Assembly: GCF_040115645.1 (NCBI RefSeq)
Contig: NC_089567.1
Location: 2,480,001-2,544,000 of the forward strand
Length of the DNA: 64,000 nt
From: Euwallacea fornicatus
Lineage: Eukaryota > Arthropoda > Insecta > Coleoptera > Curculionidae
Direction: 5' to 3'
In this document: piece after piece, positions 56,846-64,000 of the stretch
Layout of the letters: each line of letters begins with the position of its first letter
Numbering within the stretch: position 1 is the stretch's first letter
The notes under the pieces: generated by a model
Databases searched by the model: none
The model's input: the letters and a program-made list of their open reading frames with translations, nothing else
Told to the model about the DNA's origin: nothing
Position numbers and translations under genes: made by a program

Positions 56846-56972
56846 CTTTCTAGGCTGAAATTCATATTTCACGCAGTGCTGAAATCCCTTTCCCTTAACT
56901 TTCATTGAAGTCAGAACCAGACAGTTGCCGACGAAGTGAGCTGTGTATCCGACGCCTTTGCTTGTTTTGAAG
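56846..56972 (-). CDS. Nbea: Neurobeachin exon (second seen), ConA-like domain
   Basis: Acceptor TTTTGTGCAG ends at 56973; donor GTGAGT follows 56846. First base C completes TGC (Cys) begun by exon 61028-61149. 127 nt, ends in phase 0. Reads FKTSKGVGYTAHFVGNCL, then KGKGFQHCVKYEFQPRK, the family sequence of the ConA-like domain. Confidence 0.97.
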
Positions 56973-58322
56973 CTGCACAAAAAATGTATTTTATTTAACT
57001 TTAACGTTTAAAATAAATAAATTGCTGGACAAAACAAACGGGACAAACATATTTTTGGACAATTTTTAAGCGTGGAATTTTTAAAATGCGTCGAGATGAA
57101 AATGGTATGTTTTTATGGCAATTTTTCAGTTAAAATAGCTACAGCTACACAACCGCACTTCCAGCAGTTGGCTTAAGAGCTACACAGGGCATTACAAAAT
57201 TTCGGCACGATACTTAAAATTCGAATTCTTCTTTTGAATGATTTTTTGCATCGAATATTTTCAATTTTTTTTATTATGATTGGCTCGAAAAATAGCCCTT
57301 TAATGGAACAATTCAGGCTGTAAATTACTACTTCTAATGAGCAGGCTGTAAAGTAAAACATTTGCTCCATTGACATTAAAAGTGGCACTTTCCGACCTGC
57401 CGTATGTCATTGGATACATCGTCACTCTACAAAATTTTAAGCAATATGAAGAAAACTGACCAATCGCCGTAAACAAAAAAGAAATGATGTCTTTTTCTCT
57501 GTGAAAAGCTAAATCTGTTGTATTGCTCGATTTTCATGGCATTCATAGAATTGGCTAAGAATATCGCTACGGCGATAAATTTGCTATCTTTTCACCTTGC
57601 GAAGCACATAACCACTCTCATTATTCATCTCAAAGAATTCTAATAGGCATATAATGGATTCAAGGAAGAACAAACATTAAGGCTGCTCTCCACGACATAA
57701 TTTGTTATCTTTCCTTTAGTGTTCGACAGAACAGAAAAAATAACAATAGGAATGCTTTTATGATGTTGATACTTTTATAACTGTAGTGCGGTTTTATGAC
57801 AGTTAAAATTGATGTCAAAATAATGTTTAGAGGGTGCATAAACATATACACCCGATTAAAGGATACTTATCGTACGAGTAGTATATTTGATAAATCTTCA
57901 ATGAATATACATACATAACACGTTCAGAAGTATCTACAGGGCGATTCGTTGTATTTAATGCAACTGATATTTACTGTTAATTTCCGTCCTACGAAAATCT
58001 TTAAATTGGCAAAGAACAAAAATGTGTATTTATTTCCAGATCACTTAAGCATCACAAATCTGTTCTTTTGAATGGATCACCCCATTTGCTTTTACAGAAA
58101 TTAAACGATCTGTTTTCCCTAATTTGAGAAATGAAGTAATTTATACAGGGGGTTTACAAGGAAAGGGATTGTTCTCTTTCCGTAAAAAGACAGGGTGATC
58201 CATTAAAAATCTAAAGTTGTTTAGTTTGGAGAAAAACCTGTAGGTTCGCTCATTTCTAAACTGTTGTAGCGGCGCTAATAACGGAAATATTTATTGAGTT
58301 AAAGGTAATGAACTACTGGGTA
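56973..58322. other. Intron 1 sequence with solo MITE ends
   Basis: Solo CAGGGCGATTCG (57938), inverted GGATCACCCC (about 58074), CAGGGGGTTTAC (58145) and CAGGGTGATCC (58191) suggest decayed LTIR elements, but I could not pair them. No coding match. Confidence 0.45.
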
Positions 58323-58721
58323 CAGAATGTTCAAATAAGGGAGGACGTCGGCTACATCTGGTAAACTACTTATTGCGGAATGTTGACAGAAAAAATATAA
58401 TAACTAAACTTACCATAAGAAATCGATGGAACATGTTTTCAAGTTCATAACTATGTCGCTAGGGGGCGTTTTTACATGGCTAATCAATGAAATGCGATTT
58501 TTGGTAAAATTTATCTAGAAAACCTATACTGCAAATATAAAATGTTAATTTTTGAGACGATTTGCCACAACTTTTATAGAAAGTTTTTTTTAGTTTTTCA
58601 AACTAAATGGTGGGGGAAGCTTTTAATGTCAGTTTAAAAATTGTCGTTTTCTCGATATTAGGTAAACACAAAACTATACTGTAATACCGCGTTACGAAGG
58701 TCTTTTTGCAGGATATGACGT

Positions 58722-59422
58722 TTTTTTTTTTTTAATTACTTGTAGAGATACAATCTGTCACAATAAGGGTAAAAATAAATTGGACATTCAATAAATATGC
58801 TGGCAATTACAAATTATAGTACTAAGTGGTGTAGTAAAAGGACCAACATTTCAGTCCCTTACTTGGTTGAATCCACGTGGCAAATCTAGAGGGTTGAATC
58901 TCTTCAACCTGGTTGTATATGTCGCTGTGTCCAGTAAATTTATGGCTAAGTGATTTGGGTGGTGATCTGATCTTCGCATGTAGTTATTTGAATAGCTCTC
59001 TATTTCTTCTCGGACTGTTTTGATTTAGATGTCGGAGTGAATTGTACTGTTGCTAACGTACCATAGTGCATTAATAAGCATCCGTAACGTCTTAGATTGA
59101 AAACGTTGTAAAATTTCGATATTAGAGTTGCTGGCGGTTCCCCATAGCTGGATACCATAGGTCCACACGGGCTTGATGATGGTTTTATAAATTAGCACTT
59201 TGTTCTCTAGTGATACTTGAGAGCAGTATCCCAGTAGCCAGGTAAGTTTTTTTGTTTTGAGATTTAGTTGAGTTCTTTTGGTCTTGATGTGCTTCTTCCA
59301 GGTTAGCCTCCTATCGAGGTGCATTCCTAGATATTTCATTGATTCTGCCTGGGGAATTTCCACATTGTTTATCTTCACTGGCGGGCAGGTATTTCTTCTT
59401 AAGCTGAAGGTGATGTGGGTGA
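58722..59422 (-). mobile_element. 5-prime-truncated jockey-like LINE insertion
   Basis: Minus-strand insertion with a poly(A) of about 13 (58722-58733 as T) at its 3-prime end. Target duplication GGATATGACGT (58711-58721) and GGATATAACGT (59423-59433), one mismatch. The left-arm homology of the surrounding LTIR element resumes right after it. Confidence 0.85.
58858..59422 (-). pseudogene. Jockey-like reverse transcriptase C-terminal region
   Basis: Reads SMKYLGMHLDRRLTWKKHI, KVLIYKTIIKPVWTYGIQLW, LQRFQSKTLRMLINALWYV, then after a stop near 59025 continues IKTVREEIESYSNNYMRR and ends FNPLDLPRGFNQVRD. Classic C-terminus of jockey-clade ORF2. Truncated before the catalytic palm. Confidence 0.92.
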
Positions 59423-59837
59423 GGATATAACGTGATGAATATTTCACTTAATGTTAGTCCGATACAAAAACGGCTAGGTGGCGCTATTTTAAAACCATGA
59501 TTATATTTTAAGTAAATTCCGAAAGCTTAAGTGGAAAGGTACAATTTTTGTTACACCATTCGAAAGAGCGTTAAATTCTGCTTAGCATAGTCAAAACTCG
59601 GTGCAAATATCTTCACCTAATAGTAAATTGTAGCAATATGCAAAAATTACTTTCTTTTCCTTTTGATTTTTTTAACTTATGAAATAAACCAGCTTTGTTT
59701 ATGAATCAAATAGGCCATTGGCGTATCTATGCTCGTTTAAGTTACAAATTTAAAATAAATAAATAGACGTTTCAAATTAATGCCATTTTTATCGATAGAA
59801 TTATTTAATTGATGTTTATATTTATTTGCGTGACCGA

Positions 59838-60031
59838 CGATGTCACCAGATCTTACGTATCTGGATTTTTGTTTACAGGGTAGATTCACAGATCTAATTT
59901 TTCAAAGTAAACCGTCTACAAAAGAAGACATGAAAAATAAGATCCGAAATGCTGTAAAATCAATTAATTTAGAAGAAATCCAAACTGTAGTGTTGTACAC
60001 AAGAGCGACTTCGATAGTGAATCGAAAATGA
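59838..60031 (+). pseudogene. DD41D transposase C-terminal fragment
   Basis: Reads SPDLTYLDFCLQGRF (third D block), PSTKEDMKNKIRNAVKSINL and EEIQTVVLYTRA. Same region as in the other DD41D remains; the rest of the gene is missing. It is the core of the 58323-60812 element. Confidence 0.85.
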
Positions 60032-61027
60032 TTTGAAACAGTTTGAGCGCCCTAAAAATAATTAATCGTTTTTTTCTTTTAATGTTCTTGCTCAAATCCT
60101 TTTGTTTTTTTAAGTTATTAGCATTTATTTAAACCATATTTAAATTACTGCTTACTTTGTCCTTAGCCGTGCTGGTTTATATCATTCGTACACAAAACCT
60201 CTTTTCAAATTGGTATAATTTATGATTACGTAAAGGTATTTGCACTGAGTTATTACTATAGTGAGGAAAATCTGGCGTTCTTTCGAATGATGTAACAAAA
60301 AATATATGTTTATATTCAAGTTTTCCGAAATAACTTGGAAAATTGCCATGGTTTTCAAATAGTGCCTCTTAGTCGTTTTTGTGTCGGAATAACATATAGT
60401 GACGTCATCGCCATGTCACGGCCTACGAAAAAAACCCTTTCAACAATGTATTACAGTACAGTTTTGTGCTAATGTCAAAAAAACGACATTTTTTGAAATG
60501 AAATTAAAAGCTTCTCACACCCTTTAATTAAAAACAAAAATTAAAAAAAACTTTTCCTGTAAAAGTTAAGGCAAATCGTCTTAAAAATTGCTAACTTATG
60601 TTTAAGATACACATTTTTCGGATAAATCCGACTAAAAATCACATTTTATTCTTTAGTCATGTGGAAACGGTCTTTAGCGGTGTAGTTACGAACATGAAAA
60701 TATTTTCCAGCGATTTCTCACGGGCAATTTAATCATAATATTTTCTTCTCAAGACTTCGCAATAAGCAGTTTCCCAGGTATAATCGACGCTTTCTCTTAT
60801 TTCAACACCCTGTACTTAACAGCAGAGCGTAGACGAGGAAAATAATAAAAAAATACAATTATTGGGGTGCAAGACACCTCTTCCTAGGCGAAAGTTAATA
60901 CCCTCTCAAACATCCTAAAGCTACGGAAAATATCGGAAACGACTTTTCGTGATCCGCAAACATAAACTGGATTTATTGGGGCGGCAAAAAGCGAAAAACC
61001 CATCTCGCAAAAATGTCAATCCCTTAC

Positions 61028-61149
61028 CAGTATAAATAGGGCTTCTCTCTCTCGATGTTGACCGAGTTTATGGGATCTAGACGAAACCACGTCGTGAAGG
61101 TAAAGCCATTCTCGTAGGGCCATTTCGCAAGGGGCGGCAGCACTATCGC
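61028..61149 (-). CDS. Nbea: Neurobeachin exon (first seen), ConA-like domain
   Basis: Acceptor TTTTCTTTTCCAG ends at 61150; donor GTAAGG follows 61028. 122 nt, starts in phase 0, ends with TG. Reads AIVLPPLAKWPYENGFTF, TTWFRLDPINSVN, REKPYLY. The LPPxAKWPYxNGFTF motif begins the ConA-like domain in neurobeachin and LRBA. The next upstream exon was not found in 61150-64000. Confidence 0.97.
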
Positions 61150-61892
61150 CTGGAAAAGAAAAATATCCAAAGTTGCAGGGAATGAAAAATTGCTGGTCCA
61201 TTTTTAAAGAAACAATTACCCACACCGCCTGTTCAAAGTCTCGTGGAGAGTGAAGCCGAAAAAAAATATTAATTGGAGTCTGCTATTTATTACACCTGGT
61301 GGATTTGGGTTAGCAATGACGCATAAACAATGTATTTATCCCAGGAACGTGCGACAAAATAAGTTTATCACTCACTTACTTATTTACAGGCTCAAAATCG
61401 AGTTTTACGTGTCCGGTAAAATTTTTTACGCAAAGTTCTACGTTCAGTCGGCAAATGGGTGCGGTAAAATCACTTTACTGCACGCTTGTGGCAAACATTA
61501 TAGAACATGAAAATTACAAACAGATTGTGTCAACAGTAGGTAATCAGTCAACATCTCTTTCAGTATTAGCGTTAGTCTAAAAAATAAATGCGAGAGTAAC
61601 GATTGTTCAGAGAAATGTTCTATCTAAATTTATTATTCTAATTAACTAATCTAAAATTATTATAAAATATTCCAAATAAGTGTGGCAATCCTACATTGTG
61701 TTGTTTTAATGGTATCTCTGCAGTATTATTATTTCCTGCACTCCATTTCCGATTTGGAGCAATTCCTGCGAAGCAGACTTTTTCAGCAAAAACGAGTCTT
61801 TCATAATTTTTGAAAAAAATTATTTTTTTAACAATTACGATTTAGGCGAATGTTTGTTTTGAAGCGGAACACATTTGCTATAAAGTGACATG
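61150..61892. other. Sequence upstream of the first exon seen, presumably intron
   Basis: No further exon seen. A plus-strand open stretch (61250-61510) has no motif and overlaps nothing conserved. Confidence 0.4.
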
Positions 61893-63521
61893 CAGTTGTG
61901 GTCAAAATAATAAGAGTGGTAGTGTTGAATTTCAATATATTGTCGCCAAATATCTAATAAATAAATTACATACTTTGTAATGTATCACCAATATAGAGTA
62001 ACGTGTGCTCATGAAAAAAAATGTATAAAAAATAAAAATTATTCAAAACCACAAACATTACAATATTTATTAAAAAAAAATTAAATTTTTCTTGGCCAAT
62101 AAAATAAGAGTGTTCTGTTTTTAATTTTTATTTTGGTCGAATGTTGATTAATTGTTTATAAATCTTATCTGTTTACAATTCTTCGTTTATCTATTAACCT
62201 TTAGTATAGTTTTGAGTATCACCATGGGTCGTGCAAAGCACTGTAGTGCTGAAGAAAGGCGTATAATTTTGCAACTGAGAAGTGAGAACGAAACTTACAA
62301 ATTCATTGCTGATGTAATCAACCGATCCGAATGTGTTATCGCCGAAGTTTGGAGGGATCAAAAATTAACTGAAATACCAACAGAGCCTAGAGGCCGTCCA
62401 AGAAAAAACAGCAAATCTATGGATAGAAGAATTGTAAGAAAAGCAGTGAAGAATCCTTTTTCTACATCTTTTGGCATTAAACGAGATCTGGACCTACCAA
62501 TCAGTACAAGAACTATAAGAAGACGCTTACGAGAGATGAATCTTCATGGGAGAGTGGCAAGAAAAGTTCCGCATTTGAGCAAGAAGAACATCAAGCAAAG
62601 ATTAGAATTTGCTAAATCCAACTTAAATGAAAATTACAATCGTAACTGGAGAAACATTTTATTTAGTGATGAAACCAAAATAAATTCGTTTGGATCCGAT
62701 GGAAAACGGTATGTTAGACGATGTAAAAATGAAGAACTAAATTCTCGGAATACCTTACCAACTGTGAAACATGGTGGAGGAAACATCACATTGCGGGGCT
62801 GTTTTTCTTATAATGGTGTAGGTCCGCTACATCTGATTAAAGGAAACATGACCAAAGAAATTTATATGGATATACTGGAAGCTGTTATGCTTCCCTAGGC
62901 CGAAATTAATATGCCCCTAAATTGGATCTATCAACACGATAACGGCCCGAAACATACCGCCAAAGTTGTGAAACAGTGGTTCGTAACAAATAAAATTGAA
63001 GTGTTGCCCTGGCCGTCGCAATCACCTGACATGAATCCAATTGAAAACCTATGGAAGTATTTAAAATAAATAACAATAAAAGAAGAATAAAAGGCTTTTG
63101 TAGGAAGAGGTTCAAAAAATCTGGTACGCCACACCGGTAGAGCTTTGTCAAAAGCTAATTGATTCTATGCCCAAGCGATGCACCGCCCTAATTAAGCAAA
63201 AGGGACACGTTACGAAATACTAAAGTATATTTGTTTTCTTTTGTTGAAAGTTCATGTTAACAATTTTTTTTCTCAAAAGAAGTGTATACTCTTATTTTAT
63301 TGGCCAAGAAAAATTTCATATTTTTTTTAATAAATATTGTAAAGTTTGTGGTTTTGAATAATTTTTATTTTTTATACATTTTTTTTCATGAGTACACGTT
63401 ACTCCATATTGGTGATACATTACAAAGTATGTAATTTATTTATTAAATATTTGGCGATAATATAAACGAAACGAACGAACGAAATTCAACACTACCACTC
63501 TTATTATTTTGACCACAACTG
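61893..63521 (+). mobile_element. Tc1-like element with about 240-bp IR/DR ends
   Basis: 1629 bp. Ends CAGTTGTGGTCAAAATAATA and inverse, exact over at least 30 bp. Right flank TA, left flank TG. A second AATAAAATAAGAGTGTTC-like site sits inside each arm (62096-62115; inverted at about 63283-63305), an IR/DR layout. A CGAA repeat (63465-63482) has expanded in the right arm only. Confidence 0.95.
62224..63222 (+). pseudogene. Tc1 transposase, DD34E, broken
   Basis: Start MGRAKHCSAEERRIILQLRS; RGRPRKN hook; TRTIRRRLREMNLHGRVARK; catalytic blocks FSDETKINSFGSDG, YQHDNGPKHTAK and SQSPDMNPIENLW (34 residues between second D and E). Stops at 62896-62898 (after LEAVMLP) and about 63067 (after WKYLK), then frameshifts in the last 50 residues. 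GGGNITLRGC replaces the usual GGGxxMxWGC. Confidence 0.93.
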
Positions 63522-64000
63522 TATGTTATCAACTTTACCATTTTACGCGTCAAAAGTTCTCAAAGCATTTTAAATGACAAGATAGCTGAAATGATACATC
63601 ATAAAAAACCATCATAAATCCATTCATTAATTCGTTCAAAAGACAAAAAATTTACTATACATTTTTCCTGTCAATCGCGTGAAGCATCATAAAAACAATT
63701 GTGATTATATGGTGATTACAAATACCTTCACTTTAAATAATGTATTACATTTTGTATCCCTGTATTATTTAAAATTATTAAGGCGGGTCGCTATGACGTA
63801 AAACCGTTGAAATCGATTGAAGTCGAAAAATTTGTTTCACCTCAAAACAAACAACGAGGTATTTCGTCAATTTTCTGGACGTTCAGGGGATTTGGAATTC
63901 TGAGAGTCATAATTTCGTTAAATGACCTTGCATAGCAATCTTTAAACAGTTTTGAAACCTTTTAATAGAAAATTTTCCGTTTTTCCCGATATAATTTCAT
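63522..64000. other. Sequence at right edge, presumably intron, no feature seen
   Basis: AT-rich, no exon, no repeat pair. Confidence 0.4.

Larger units (their letters stand above)
58323..60812. mobile_element. LTIR element with arms of about 600 bp, split by a LINE
   Basis: Ends TA|CAGAATGTTCAAATAAGGG and inverse of CAGGGTGTTGAAATAAGAG, TA both sides. Left arm 58323-58721 plus 59434-about 59660, right arm about 60210-60812, matching inverted with many substitutions. The core holds a DD41D transposase C-terminal fragment. 2490 bp, about 1.78 kb without the LINE. It looks the oldest of the group. Confidence 0.88.
75..61149 (-). other. Nbea: Neurobeachin (rugose/NBEA) gene, partial, ten exons
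   Basis: Exons in transcript order: 61028-61149, 56846-56972, 36527-36646, 33492-33638, 30527-30583, 24747-24887, 18394-18539, 15088-15301, 7174-7396, 75-167 (all complement; 1390 nt, about 463 codons). Every intron is GT-AG and all phases agree across junctions, with no stop in the joined frame. The protein matches neurobeachin, a large BEACH-family scaffold involved in membrane traffic, protein kinase A anchoring and synapse function. The part seen is the concanavalin A-like (LamG-type) domain followed by the start of the armadillo/DUF4704 region. Introns are about 4.1, 20.2, 2.9, 2.9, 5.6, 6.2, 3.1, 7.7 and 7.0 kb and are filled with transposons. Insects have one gene equivalent to vertebrate NBEA and LRBA, so the orthologue call is safe from family knowledge. 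Upstream exons and the PH-BEACH/WD40 exons are outside the window. Confidence 0.96.

Noticed and set aside
61250..61510. Plus-strand open stretch of 86 codons
   Set aside because: Opposite strand to the host gene, no motif, AT-driven composition.

Overview
The window is insect nuclear DNA: AT-rich, with a spliced host gene and a dense load of Tc1/mariner-type DNA transposons. Only one host gene is visible. Ten exons on the minus strand, each with consensus splice sites and matching reading phases, encode about 463 consecutive residues of a neurobeachin (rugose/NBEA) protein, covering the concanavalin A-like (LamG-type) domain and the start of the armadillo/DUF4704 region. The gene enters at the right (first exon seen 61028-61149) and leaves at the left (last exon seen 75-167). 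Exons upstream of the ConA-like domain and all PH-BEACH/WD40 exons lie outside. I think a beetle or similar insect is likely, but the sequence does not fix the order.

Everything else lies in introns or, right of 61149, upstream of the first exon seen. From left to right: intact mariner (767-2051); long-inverted-repeat (LTIR) element split by a Tc1 (2197-4735); decayed DD41D mariner (5620-6912); decayed Tc1 (7629-8962); LTIR MITEs at 10315, 12915, 13817 and 15577; mariner relic (16350-17564); mariner nested in mariner (21691-24251); LTIR element holding a DD41D deletion derivative and a LINE fragment (25554-27772); second mariner relic (27775-28977); half MITE plus LTIR DD41D element (30840-33433); LTIR within LTIR (34234-36102); Tc1 relic (36902-38315); pogo-like relic (38929-39653); Tc1 with a MITE inside its transposase (40154-42545); Tc1 relic (43351-44344); intact DD41D mariner (44771-46238); LTIR elements at 47982, 49262 and 49814; Tc1 relic (52122-53564); LTIR element split by an intact mariner (54410-56390); LINE fragment (56450-56770); LTIR element of 2.5 kb split by a LINE (58323-60812); Tc1 relic (61893-63521). 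Together these make up roughly 60 percent of the window, while host exons are about 2 percent.

The unusual theme is a family of LTIR elements with termini close to TA|CAGGGTG and TA target duplications. Several carry pieces of DD41D (rosa-type) mariner transposase, and one intact DD41D element with the same terminus is present. Many have a second or third CAGGGTG-like motif repeated symmetrically inside their arms. One deletion derivative shows the 3-prime end of a DD41D element copied onto its 5-prime end, which suggests how the long arms arise. Because all lie inside one transcription unit, the neurobeachin pre-mRNA would contain more than ten long hairpins.

Three transposases look uninterrupted (938-1975, 45022-46050, 54877-55911), and a fourth (Tc1, 40489-42255) is broken only by one MITE insertion. 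No RNA genes, CRISPR arrays or bacterial-type signals were seen.
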